In this document: in pieces, positions 41,315 through 52,694 of the stretch
Numbering within the stretch: the first letter of the stretch is position 1
Layout of the letters: each line of letters opens with the position of its first letter
Assembly (NCBI GenBank): GCA_019914945.1
Contig: CM034109.1
Span: forward strand, 5,456,001-5,520,000
Length of the DNA stretch: 64,000 bases
Reading direction: 5' to 3'
Source of the DNA: Typha latifolia
Lineage: Eukaryota > Streptophyta > Magnoliopsida > Poales > Typhaceae
Program-made: the position numbers and the translations under genes
Notes under the pieces: model-generated
What the model was told of the DNA's origin: nothing
The model's database searches: none
Seen by the model: only the letters and a program-made list of their open reading frames with translations

Positions 41315-44300
41315 TTAAAAATCCAAAAGTAGTTGTGGAAGTACTCTCTCAAGATGAGTAGGTTCAATGTTATCAATTCCTTCTGCTTCAGCAATTATAG
41401 CAGCACGTTGAACAGCCTCTATCAAGAAAAGCTTAATTTGAGTAAATGAAATATGGTATCAAAGACTTAGGAAGACGGAGAGAGTATCTATAAATATAAG
41501 CAATATGCCTAACTGCCAATTTAAGTATACACACCTGTGACAAATACCCGCAGAAGCTCACAGCTTACTTTCAGTGCACTTGCATTAGCTGCATGCATGA
41601 AAATATATGTACTTACTAAAGGTATAATGTACTTTTTACAAACATAACCTATAAGTTACAAGCTTTGTGTTGCTGCAAAGAATCATAAATACATTTGGCA
41701 ATTCACTACCAGAAAGAACATAACATGTGATGCATATAAGTGGGATATAGAAGAAACAAAATAAGATTAAAATATGTACTTCCAACTGTTGGAATTAAGA
41801 GGCATATTAGCGCACTTCACGTTGAAGTTCTTTGAAACATTTTCTTACTCATATTAACATGCTCATCTTTAATGCTTCCCCTCCATTAACATACTGATAC
41901 TATTGTTAGTCAAAACAGTCCTACTTCAAAGGGAAATACCAGCTTTTCTTTTTTTATACAGTTTTATAATGTACAATTGTATATCTTCTCAAATATCTCT
42001 ACCATGTACTTCAAAAGTAACTATAACTGCATGGGTTGAAAGTTATGAACAATAGAACTTTTAAAACTTCTGATCTTTTACTTCATAAGTAACTACTGCA
42101 ATATGGCCTCTGTCCAACTTACCTCTTTACATACTGTAAGGCTCTTCTCTGACTTGGTTAAGCAAGCCAAACACAAGCTGACTCGGTTTTCTGATAGTGT
42201 GGAATCATTCATACCCCTTTCAGGTTAGTTGCAAGTTCAAGATTACGTTGTCAAAACATTTGGTTGAGCCAAACTGGCTTTAGCTCTCAGAATTTGTTTA
42301 GGCTATTTACACTGGCCACACTTGAGATGTCTCACTTTGTATAGATTATATTGATATACACACTCATACATGAAAAAGGAAACATATATATAGTTCTCTC
42401 AATTGTTCATCTGATTGTTGGCTTCTGCATAAGTTCATCATTCTATTATGCAATTGAATTAGCAAATTAATGAAAGATTATCAGTACCTGTAGTTGACCG
42501 GTTCTTCTTTGATGTCCCAGCACCAAACTGCCAGTTACAGAGAACTCATATCAGGAAGATGTTTATATAAAGTCAAGTGCAATTTGACAGAGATTTGCAA
42601 CCGAAGATCTTTACTAATCATTCTGAACAGAATGTTCAGAATAGAAAACCTCAACTACCTTAGAATTGCATTTCCTTCTTTCAGTTCCGAACAAAAAATG
42701 TAGCCAAAAGAAAGGGGAAAAAAGTAGAAAAACATTACAAAAGTGAAAGTTTGAGCTAAGACTGAATCACAGACCGGATATATCCTATCTCTCACTAGTG
42801 TACAGAAGACGCATGCAACTTTCTTTTTAATTGCTCTCAAGTAGGTATGCCATATAAAGACAAAGTCCTAGAGCTCCATTGCCTGACCTCAAATTATGCC
42901 TTTGATCTCATGACCTTATTTTCAGAAAAAATAAAATAAATTCTGATACATAAATAAAATATACAATTGAGATTAAAGGTGATGTAGGAACCCATATCCA
43001 ATAGAAAATGTATAGCAGGGCAGCATTTTATTTATTAGGATCTTCAGGGAGGTTTTATCATTTACTTTGTTGCATTTTCAAAACAAAGAGAAAACTCCTT
43101 CATATTTACATAGTTGGATTTTGTAAAAGTTTCATCAGCTTGGTGGACAAAGTCTAGTTTGTTCTCCACTATAGGATTAAATCCAATTAGAATCTCTTTT
43201 GATCCAACTTTTAGTCGAGTAGATTCATATAGTCATATCATACATCAATTATCACAGGGTCAATAGTTGCTCGGCCACAATGACCCAATGGCACATCAAG
43301 TTCTCTCTCTCTCTCTCTCCACCCTCTACTCTAACGGCATGGCTATTACATGGCATGGCACATGCCACGCGAAGTAGTGGCTCACATGGGCCATGCCACA
43401 GGCATAACAGAACTTGCTTTATTTTCTCCTAAAATTATGTTATTACAAGATAATTTGGATGGCCACATCGAAAAAAAACTCTATTACAAGATAATTCGGA
43501 TGTACTTTAGCAATACAGATTAAGCATTTTCAAAGAAGAGAAAATCAACTAAAGGCTATGATACGTCATGAAGAATACCAGACAACCACATGTCAAGAAT
43601 AAGGACATTTTTTGCATCCTATGCATTAAGGGATTATAAAGGAATAGATACTTGAAGTTTCCCATAGAAACATCTATCAAGATGTTTTGTGACAACCAAA
43701 TTGCTATTCAAAAAAGTAATAATCCAATCTTTCATAAGATAACAAGACACTTAACTGCAACTATGTTGAGAGAAGGCATGCAAACAACAAATATATACAC
43801 CCGATATGAAAAGTGAGGAGACTTGCAAATATATCTACTAAATCCATATGTAAGGAGAAGATTAAACAAATCAAACATGGCATGATCAATATTTATGCTC
43901 AAGCCTTAGAAAGAATATCATAGAATATTAAACAAGAGTATCTACCAATTGTACTTAAAATGAGTGCAAAGCAATACAAATTGTCCAATATTACCTTTCC
44001 TCTTCTCTTACCCACTTTGTTATCCTAAACCTACTTGGATTAGCAAGTCTATCTAACAACAATATGACACCTAAGAAAGGGAATTGACCTATAACTTGAA
44101 AAATAAGAACATCTGATAGGCTAATCCATAATTTAACTATACCTCGATGTCCATTGGTTTGTTTGCTTCGCTCTTGTGAGCTCTTCTACTCCAAACTAGC
44201 TTGAATATGGCATGAATAAGATCCTGATAAAAGTTAAGAGAGTGATAGTACATGAATTAGAGGAGAAGAGGAGGAAGAAGGTTTGATGACTCACAGGATC

Positions 44301-44315
44301 GAATGTGTCACCCAT
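41315..44315 (-). CDS. MHF2: CENP-X / MHF2 histone-fold protein, complete, five exons
   Basis: MHF2 (CENP-X) pairs with MHF1 (CENP-S) through a histone fold. The pair acts with FANCM helicase in DNA repair and meiosis, and in the inner kinetochore. Exons (minus strand) are 44315-44295, 44223-44143, 42527-42488, 41588-41535 and 41418-41315. All have GT-AG borders and consistent phases, giving 99 codons plus TAA. Diagnostic segments: MGDTFDPDLIHAIFK across exons 1-2, VWSRRAHKS, FGAGTSKKNRSTTANASALK across exons 3-4, SCELLRVFVTEAVQRAA and AEAEG in the histone fold, and the family ending THLERVLPQLLLDF. The length is near that of plant homologues. No single ORF longer than 27 codons covers it, so it is easy to miss. 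I see no defect. Confidence 0.92.
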
Positions 44316-45976
44316 TTGTCACTCCTGTAGGTAACTGTTCGATTAACGACGAGATTGAGTATGAGAATGGGCGTGATGGTGGGATTTGAAGCGAAACGGT
44401 GAAATTTGTAATGCAAGCCTGTGAGGGTGATTGCTCAATAAAGGATTGGATATTGAGAAAATTTATGCAAAATAAATCTATTTTTTCAAACTTATAAAAA
44501 AAAAGTTAGTTTCCAGCCATTTAGAGTTATAAGTTAAATTACTTCGGTGAAAATAATGAGCTCTCAGGGCCATTTTAATATGAATTGAGGCCCTAGGCAA
44601 ATATATTGCATGAGGCCACTTTCAAGTTAATAATTAAATTTAAATGTATTTAAAGTAAAGTGGATTAGTCAAATAGTTTTCTTGCTTTTTGAGATGAAAA
44701 ATTACTAATTAATCAGTATATATTTTTCAATTGATAATATTGCTATCTGTTCAATCTTTTTTGCGACATTGTGTCTCAAATAAAATTTTATTAATTTTAA
44801 TTTTGAAAACTTCTTGTTTGAAAGCTATTGTTACAGATATGATCAATAATATTTTACATGCAATAATATATGCTTTTGGAAAAGGATCAACCTTTTCCTG
44901 TGTAGTTTAATAAGGGGTGAAAATGAATTAGATATGGATCAGATAATGCTCAACCTACATCCAAAACCATATTTTTACTCTGGATACAAATTCGGATATA
45001 GATATTAGACGACTATATTCTAATTAAATGAATATAGATACATATCAAATACGGATCAAACCTTAGATGGATATGGATCGGATCTTAACCAATACAAATA
45101 CAAATCAAATCTTTCAATAAAATAGTGCAGGCTTGATCGATAAGAAATTCACATTTTTAGAACACAAATATAAATGTACTTGCACATATACAAATAATAT
45201 TATATGCTGTTGTGAAATGATGAGTAAATACAAACATACATTCTTACTGATAATATTTAATGGTGAATTTCTAACTCTTCCTATCTATAATACATGCCTA
45301 ATCCACTATAAGAGACTAAATACATATTTGCAGTTGCCCACTCAATTCACTGCAGAAATTTTAGCAAACGAGCAGTAGCAAAACTGGAGAATACTGAATT
45401 ACATATACAAAAACAGATTACATTTGCTTGCTATCTCTTTACTCTTCCTGATTTCTATACTTCAATGATACTTCCCAATCCTAGACAAGAAGCTCGAAAG
45501 GCTAGATAAGTTTAAAAGTTGAACAATAAATCCACTGTAGCACAAATTGGACGCTTTTTAATTGCATCATCTTTGGTAGCTGCTTCAATCGCCCATGGCA
45601 CCACCACAAGTTAACAGCACAATGACTTCTTTTCTCAGTAACGGAAAAGGTAATTTTTCTATGATTAACGCACTTGAGGAAAATCAAACAGCCATTCTTT
45701 TAGAACGAACACAATCTATACTTCATAGTAATACGCAACGGAAAGAATGCTTCTGACGACAAAGCTAAAATCAGCAACTTCCAGAGGAAGACATGAAACA
45801 ATCCAAGATTGAAAAAAAAAAAGAAAAAAAGAAAGAAGTGAAATGTAATTCGCGGAACAATAAAAGGATCCTAACCAACAAAACACAACTAACATTCCAC
45901 TTATAACAATCTCCAAAGACCTCAACTTTAAACTAAAAAAGAACAGAAATCCAAACATCTCTCAAACTTTTCTTAC
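44316..45976. other. Upstream of CENP-X; spacer with a 'GGATATAGATAT' repeat
   Basis: This holds the CENP-X promoter side and AT-rich spacer. The segment 44916-45110 (GGGGTGAAAATGAATTAG, GGATACAAATTCGGATATAG, ATATGGATCGGATC) resembles the ends of the hAT-like element at 47224-49823. It is probably a small non-autonomous relative. No gene is identified. Confidence 0.4.
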
Positions 45977-46170
45977 CTGCTTCATCCGCCCATGGAAACG
46001 CTCCCTGCAAACCTCGAGATACTAAAACCAGAGATCCAGATCCCCCTCATACCTCACCACCGCCGTCCTAAAAATATACAAAATCGATTTCTTCCCCTTG
46101 TCACCCTCGTTTCGCAGCTCGCCAAGGATTGCGCGCTTGGGAGATCGTGGAGGGCGTCGAGTTGGACCTC
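45977..46170 (-). pseudogene. UTP6: UTP6-like (U3 snoRNP-associated) gene fragment
   Basis: UTP6 is an HAT-repeat protein of the small-subunit processome. The minus strand reads EVQLDALHDL, then, after a frame change, KRAILGELRNEGDKGKKS and a block matching the first HAT repeat (FRTAVVRYEGDLDLWF, a TAG stop, then YLEVCRERFHGRMKQ), followed by a good donor CAG|GTAAGA. The order and spacing match the N-terminal region of plant UTP6 as I remember it, apart from a short deletion after KKS. The usual start region and later exons are not found nearby. The retained donor argues against a processed copy. The surroundings are GC-rich (46100-46250), like an old gene start. Confidence 0.6.
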
Positions 46171-46648
46171 CTAGTCGACGAAGGGAGAGGCGGACTGCGC
46201 TTGAGCCGGCGAAGAGGGAAAGAGGCGGAGGCGCGGGTGAAGAGGGGGAGGGTAAACGAATATGCAACTACGGATCCGACTGTATTCTGATCCCAATCCG
46301 GATCTGGAAATATTTAAGCAATTTCGCACATGTATCCGGTCTAATACAAATACTGAAGCGGGTCGGGTCGGAGTTAATCCGACCCATTTTCACTGCTAAC
46401 TTTAATGCTTGAACTGGAGTGTTAGTTTCTATTTGGAGAATTTCTTTCAAAACTCAAATTTTAGAGAATAATTCCAAACCATCCATATAAGATAAATCAT
46501 CCCGCTTTAAACAATTTTCAAGATTAAGACATCTTTTCAAACTCTTGTCATAAAATTTTCTAAATTAAATAAAAATTTTACAATATCATTATACAATTTG
46601 AATTGTTTAAATCTAGTCTTGATGAAAATAATTAACTTTAAAAGATTC
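46171..46648. other. Spacer, GC-rich then AT-rich
   Basis: Positions 46171-46260 are GC-rich and may belong to the lost first exon of the UTP6-like gene. Next (46260-46390) comes a segment with ACGGATCCGACTG, CCGGATCTGG and CGGGTCGGGTCGG, a short CG-rich repeat of the kind seen elsewhere in the window. Confidence 0.35.
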
Positions 46649-47205
46649 TGTTACGAAACCAAATTTGAACCGATCTATTCGTAAAAAAATATTTATGAGC
46701 GGTAGCCTCGTGAGTTAGGATTTTTTTTTTTTTTTTGAAATTAGAATGACGTGATTCCGATGTTGGGGTGAAAAGATAAAAATAAAATAGTCAAGAAAGC
46801 TCGAAATTGGACAAGATTGTAAATATTAAACGTTGCGACAATCGTCGAAAGGTGGCAGACCGCCAAGGGTGGTGCAGGACGGCCGTAAGTTGAGGGTGAT
46901 GGTGCCTATTGTTTGAAGATGAAAGTAGGATTTTCTAATTAGATTTCCTCCTAACAAAATAGATGACTAAGATTAAAAGGTAAATAATAATAAAAGAAAT
47001 GGCTAACTTAATATTTCTCTCAACATCTCAATAATCTCAAATGAATCATGACCACTCCTATTTATAGAAGTAGAATAATAGCGAATCAGATCCACATGCG
47101 CATTATTCGCTTTAATTCAAAATTAAAGACAATAATCAAATATAGCCTACTAGACCTTACTCGACTCAATCTAACTAACTCGACTCCTATGGTTGGATCA
47201 TAGCA
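46649..47205 (-). repeat. 3' LTR of the 46.6-52.6 kb element
   Basis: This 557-bp LTR runs TGTTACGAAACC to CATAGCA in plus-strand reading. It differs from its partner at many positions, including a T18-type run near 46722, so the insertion is not recent. Confidence 0.9.
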
Positions 47206-47223
47206 ATCCACTATGCTTCTGAC

Positions 47224-49823
47224 TAGGGTTGAAAATTGATTGAATTTTATCTGATTTGACCTGGGTCGAATCGAATACGGGTCAATATAATATACCCGAC
47301 TCAGAATACATATCATAGTTTATTAAAATATCTGAATTCGGATACTGATATATTATATTTATTTGGATACAGATTCGAATATTGGATACTCGTTTATCTA
47401 ATTACTATACAATATTAACAAAACATCCTACCTATAAAAACTAATGTGACTCGTTAACATAAAACCCTCATCTATCATAGCTTAGCCTATCTTCTCAACC
47501 CTCATTCTCAATCCCTCTTCACTATCAAGCCGCCACTTCTCAAATACTCAAACCCATTTCTCTTCCTCACTCTCTTTGATAATCCATCGACTCCCGTCTC
47601 ACTCTCTCTGATGAATCGCATTGGGGGTACCCCACAACCGTCACGGCATCCCCTCCTTCTCTTTCTCCTTCAACATCTTGCAGTACCCTCTCTACCAATC
47701 TTGGAGCAGATCGAACCCTTCGATACCACCATTGTCAGTGGGTACCACTCCACCTCAATCTCTGCAATTTGGATTGCCAACCAGGACCCACTATCCATGC
47801 TCGGCTCATCGCGGTAGGCGATTACATCAACGCTGATTTCATTAAGGGGATTAAATTGGATTGAGGGATGAGAATGGTGTCGTTAGGTTTCAAGTGTGGT
47901 GTTGAATTTTGAGGGTTGGCGAACGAGCTGGGACACGATGAGGTTGTACTGTGATGATGTATATATTAGGTTTAATAGCTCGAAGGCCATGGTAGTATCG
48001 ATGGCTGGAGCATCGAACAATGTCGAGTTGATATGTAAAGTAAGTGTATGGAAATATTTACCCCTATTAACAATTAGTGGTAATGCGTTTGGGTGTGATT
48101 TTGTGACTATCTCTGGATGCTTACAAATGTGATGACATCTGATTTCTTTGAACTCTAGGTTCTAACATGACCAGTGCTCGCGAATTGGTTTAATCTCTTT
48201 CCAACTCATTGCATTGTTTACTGATACGATTCGGACTTCACCGATGTCGTCTCAAGCATATAGTCACTTTAGGAGTGTCTTTGTGTTCATGTTTTAGTGT
48301 TTAATTTTCATGAAAATAAGTTTTCTGTAAGTCGCGTTCGAATGCGGGTGGAGTGGGTTCGAATGTGGTTGTGAATGTGGGTGAAGAGTGTGCATTGTGC
48401 GTTCGAACGCCCCGTTCGAACGCACTGTGAACGCTTGCATCGCGTTCGCAAATCCAGAGAAGTGGGAAACAGGCGCTTTCGATCGCGCGTTTGAACACCT
48501 GCATCACGTTCACAAATCCAGATAGGAGCGAACTCGGTGTGTTCGAACACGGTCGGCGAAAATTGTATTGTTAGGGTTAATTTTGAGTTGTTGGTTAGCC
48601 TCTAAAATGATGTGGATGGCAACCAAAGTCATTATTAATTATTGAGAATTGAGTTTTGCCTTGCCTCCTTCATCTTCTTCGCTCCTGTTCTCTTAATCCC
48701 CGGCGACGCCGCTTCTAACCTCTCTCGACCGGCCAATCACCCTAGTCCCTTAGGGGTGGCTCTCTCCTCTCCCTTCTTCCAAGCTATCCAACACTTGCCC
48801 TAAGGCTTCCATCAACCATAACCCTTCCACCACAACTTTTCACCGGTGCCACCCCATTAATGCCGGTCCACCCTCAACCACCATCACCTAGGATCACGTG
48901 CCTCCATCCACAGATCCAAAACAGACCACCCTGACCTTTGTCCATTAATCAGACGATATCTCGAGATCCCCACATCCAATTCGCCTGAAACTAGATTTGT
49001 TGGAAATTTTTTTTCTGGGGCTACAACATATCAAAATTTCACGTCGATCCGACGGCGGCATATTTTGGGATCTTATTTTAAAGTTCCGTGCCAGATCTAA
49101 TCCAAATTAGGAAATTAGAAGAGATCGAACCTTAGCCTAAGGGGAGATCATATCATTTACATGATTTGGTATTTGTGCTGATCCTATTATTTTAATGCAA
49201 TAATGTCTTTATTTTGTTCTATCTAATTTTTATAATCATTATATCTTTGATCTAAAAAATTATACTGTGTTGTGGTGTGAGAGTAAATTAGGGGAACCAT
49301 AACATAAGTCACAAATTTGTTTAATCTCTTTCCAACTAACTCCGGTGTTTGCATATTTGGTAGTTGTGCTAGTCCTAGATTCGCCATGATCTTATGTTTC
49401 TATATCTTATGTTTTTGTAATAGATGTGTAGAGATTTTGTGAGTTTACTAGTTTCAATAGATGTGTAGATTTTGTAGAAGTATGCAATAGATGTGTAGAT
49501 TTTGTGAGTTTATTAGTTAATTTTGTGAGTTTTCCTGTTTATGTATGGATGTTAATAATTGATTCATTTTCTCTTTGTATCTGATTAAGATTCAATTTTT
49601 TACCCAGTTTGTATTCGTATTTGATTAAAATTTGATTTGTATATGTTTCATATCTATATCCATTTAATATCTGATCTGTATCCAAAAAATATTTGTACTC
49701 ATTTAGTTAGGTTATGGTTTTAAATTTTTCTACCCGTCCAATATCCATATCCAGAGCAAAATTATAGAAAAAGGATATATTTTGAGCACTATCTGATCAG
49801 TATCCGAACCATTTTCACCCGTA
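47224..49823. mobile_element. Probable hAT-like element inside the LTR element
   Basis: The left end is TAGGGTTGAAAAT and the right end, read inward, TACGGGTGAAAATGGT. The eight bases outside are CTTCTGAC (47216-47223) and CTTTCGAC (49824-49831), matching at six of eight. Both ends carry A/T-rich GGATA- and TATCC-type subterminal repeats (47277-47420; 49600-49800). There is no transposase. The pyrimidine-rich interior (47500-47700) codes for nothing I recognise. The solo LTR at 48222 lies inside it. Confidence 0.55.
48222..49155 (+). mobile_element. Solo LTR (Gypsy-type) with TTTAC target duplication
   Basis: The 934-bp unit begins TGATACGATTCGG and ends CATATCA. It is flanked by TTTAC at 48217-48221 and 49156-49160. 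It shares its layout with the LTR at 57284-58095: TCTCAAGCAT near the start, a cluster of GTTCGAA motifs (48333-48560), TTAGCCTCTAAAATGATGTGG, then a pyrimidine-rich stretch. There is no internal region, so it is a solo LTR. It is the innermost level of a three-deep nest. Confidence 0.85.
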
Positions 49824-49899
49824 CTTTCGACACTTTGTTCTCAATGTGACTAGTCATTTATTTTCTTATACTTGTATAGCATATCATGCCAATTAGAGG

Positions 49900-51940
49900 A
49901 GATGGGTTCTTCTTCTTCAAAATTGTCTAAGAACATGGCATGAGCTAGCTAAGATTGCAGTTGTGACTACGGCTAAAACAGTCATCACAGTAGAAGCACA
50001 AGCCCTTCTTCATGCGATCTTCCAAGTTATCTAGCACAAATCAACGAATGATCTACTATCAGTTCTTGTGGGCCGTTTGTACGAGCTGGGTCAGGGTAGG
50101 TGTAGCCTCAAGTAGGTCGTGAGCTTGGACTATCTTTCTTCTCTCCTCCTTGCAAATCTGTTCAACTAATCCAACATGGACTCCATTAGAATCACCAATG
50201 AGAAGGCCTTCTCAAAGGTAGTGGGCCTTAGGGCCTTGGCCTTAACATGAATATCAAGCCTATGCCCATTAATGAAAATGCTCTTTAGGGTTGAGTCTGA
50301 CTAGTTGATGACCCAATTGCAGATCAGTTCGAACTCCCCTTGATAAAATCAAACTATTGTTCACTAAGTCAGCTCAATCAATATGGCCTGAAAGTCCTCA
50401 TAGTAGGTTAGACAAAACTAAGTATAGATAGCGTAAGCAAAAACCTACCAAGATTTGAATGGTTGAGTCCGCTCTACTGACAAGTACCACCTGATCACTC
50501 CAAGTGGAATAATGTGAGCTAAACCTTTTGGTGGTTAGGCATGCCATGGTACATGAAAAAGTAGATCGAATCTAGCAAGTCTCCTCTAGAGAATTCTAGA
50601 AAATCAAGCTTAATGGTCTGAACTTAGATCCCAAAATATGGTAAGTCATTGTGTGCCAAGCGACCTCATGGTCAATGCTGGTCACGTGGGTCATAGGCCC
50701 AAGGGTTTGGCTCATGTCGTGTTCAAACTACATGCGGTTTGACTCTCAATCAGCTGACGTGGGTCCACTTGATAATTCCACTAGTCATCCTTAGGCTCGT
50801 ACTCAGGTCCAAAGTCATACTCATTGATCCAATATTGATTCGCGCGAGGTGATCGAACTAATTTATAAATATTCGGACTGCCTCTAGACTTGTGCACTTC
50901 ATCTCCTCCATGTAATTGCCCAAACCCTAAACCTAGGGCTAAAAGTGAAGTTTGGCCTAGAGGCATCGCCACATGCCACTATAGCCTCGGTAGTGGCTGG
51001 CCAGTGCTAGTCATTATTCGACAAGTCCTCACAATAGTAGAGCGACGATGAGAGATAGTGGAGAGCCAAAATAGAGCTCGAGCTTGATCTACTATAGCGA
51101 CGGCCAAGGCACATCGTTAGTGAGTCCACCAGTCCCGATGACTATGGATGAGGCCTAGGGCCCCATTATAGTGGAGCTGCGGCAATGAAAAGCCTCAATG
51201 AAGGGGTAGGTCACAACGGTGATAGCCGTCAAGTTTAGCTACCCGACAATCTTTGGCAATTGTGGCGGCCACCATTGGCTGGCAATCAAGTCGAGGAAGC
51301 CCAGTTGTTCCGCTAGTGGTCATGGAAGCATTGAACCTACAACCACTAGGCGTGGGTTGCTATAGTGAGAATGGCCATCGATGGTGGTCTTTCGGTCGAT
51401 GCTGTCACAAATAGTGGCCATGGTTCTGGTGCGAGTGGTCTAAAGAAGGGAATGGAAGTGATGGTTTATGCTGGAGGGCAAATTTCGTCGCTGTGGAAAG
51501 CTAGGGTTTTCAACCCCTAGCTTCCATCTCGACTAGGGAAGACAGTGATAGGCCCATCATGGGAGGCTGCTTCGACATTGTGTGATAGCTGTCTAGGTCT
51601 ACAGGGGTGGATGGTGCTTCATCGTGGTTGAAGGAAGGGTGGTTGTTGTGGTTTGGGACTCTCTTACATATGGAATCATGTTGTCGTGGCTAGGCCACTT
51701 TCACCGTGGCTAGTAGCGCTAGTGGGGCAGATAGGTGGTGTTGGGTTAGGAGGGTTGTTGTCAAGGCTTGGATCACCTTTTCAAGCCTCTCGGTGTTCTC
51801 TTTGGTAGCTCTTGTGGATTTCTCTACGAATTCAAGTATCACTGTTGGCCACATAGGTGATTCATTGATGGCCAAGAAAACCTCCACAAGGGATGAAAAC
51901 AAGTTCTTGGTCCTCTATGAATGCAATCTCCCCTAGGTTA
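49900..51940 (-). pseudogene. Decayed Gypsy-type gag
   Basis: The minus strand carries short open stretches with gag character in several frames: FVEKSTRATKENTERLEKVIQAL near the start (51830-51760), a FHLEWSG segment (about 50510) where retrotransposon gag has its tryptophan-rich core, and phrases consistent with the end of the gag domain (50350-50150). Stops and frameshifts are frequent. The position, just inside the primer-binding site, supports the assignment; the sequence match is weak. Confidence 0.45.
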
Positions 51941-51979
51941 GCTTTGGATCATGTGTTTACTATCAATCAAGGAACGCTA

Positions 51980-51991
51980 GCTCTAATACCA
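51980..51991 (-). promoter_or_regulatory. Primer-binding site (initiator tRNA-Met type)
   Basis: TGGTATTAGAGC on the minus strand lies one base inside the 5' LTR. It differs by one base from the usual TGGTATCAGAGC. Confidence 0.8.
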
Positions 51992-51992
51992 C

Positions 51993-52555
51993 TATTACAA
52001 ACCAGATCTGAATCGATCTATTCGTAAGAAAATTATAATATTTTTATAGGTGGTAGCTTCGTAAGTTAAGGATCTTTTAGTTTTAGAATGACATGATTCT
52101 GAGGTTAGAGTAACAAGATAATAATAAAATAATGAAGAAAGATTGAAAATGTACATAATTATAAATATACAATGTTGTGGCTATTATTGGAGGGTAGCAG
52201 GAGATGAAAGATGATGGAGGATGGCCCTAAGATAGGGTGGCTTGGGGAAGGTGATGATGCCTAGGGTTTGAAGGTGGAAGTAGGATTTTCTGATTAGATC
52301 TACTCCTAAGGAAATGGATGGCTAAGATTAAAAGATAATAATAGAATAAATGGCTAATTTAATATTTCTCTCAACATCCAATAATCCCAAATGAACTATG
52401 ACCACTCCTATTTATAGAAGTAGAGTTATAGCGAATTGGATTCAAATGCAGATTATCCGTTTTAATTTAAATTAAAGACAATAAACAAACATAACTTACT
52501 TAGGCTTAACTCGACTCAACCTAACTGACTCAACTATCGTGGTCAAATCATAACA
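51993..52555 (-). repeat. 5' LTR of the 46.6-52.6 kb element
   Basis: This 563-bp LTR is the partner of 46649-47205. In plus-strand reading it begins TATTACAAACC, so the expected TG is changed to TA, and it ends CATAACA before the GATTC duplication. Confidence 0.9.
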
Positions 52556-52560
52556 GATTC

Positions 52561-52694
52561 TTTAGGTGATTGTATTGTTTCCTCACTAATGTTCTCGTCA
52601 AGGTGTCTTTTTTATGCACTACATGTTTTTTTAGGTGATTGTATTGTTTCCTCACTAATGTTCTCGTCAAGTTTTTTATGCACTACATGTTTTT
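52561..52694. repeat. Tandem duplication, two units of about 67 bp
   Basis: TTTAGGTGATTGTATTGTTT starts at 52561 and again at 52630. Both units run through CTCACTAATGTTCTCGTCAAG to ATGCACTACATGTTTTTT; unit 1 has about four extra bases. It begins directly at the target duplication of the neighbouring LTR element. Confidence 0.9.

Larger units (their letters stand above)
46649..52555 (-). mobile_element. LTR retrotransposon (Gypsy-like, pol lost) with GATTC target duplication
   Basis: LTRs at 46649-47205 and 51993-52555 match along their length and share TGACCACTCCTATTTATAGA. The flanks GATTC (46644-46648 and 52556-52560) are an exact 5-bp target duplication. A primer-binding site (TGGTATTAGAGC on the minus strand) sits next to the right LTR, so that one is the 5' LTR. 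Decayed gag follows it. No protease, RT or integrase is found; the space before the 3' LTR is filled by another element (47224-49823). The 5' LTR end reads TA rather than CA. Confidence 0.9.

Noticed and set aside
47611..47836. Two overlapping plus-strand ORFs of about 70 codons
   Set aside because: They lie inside the hAT-like element in pyrimidine-rich DNA, overlap in two frames, and match no family.
50781..50972. 63-codon minus-strand ORF as a separate gene
   Set aside because: It lies in the decayed internal region of the 46.6-52.6 kb LTR element, with no domain.
51690..51936. Plus-strand ORF opposite the gag start
   Set aside because: The opposite strand carries gag-like text next to the primer-binding site; the plus-strand reading is its shadow.
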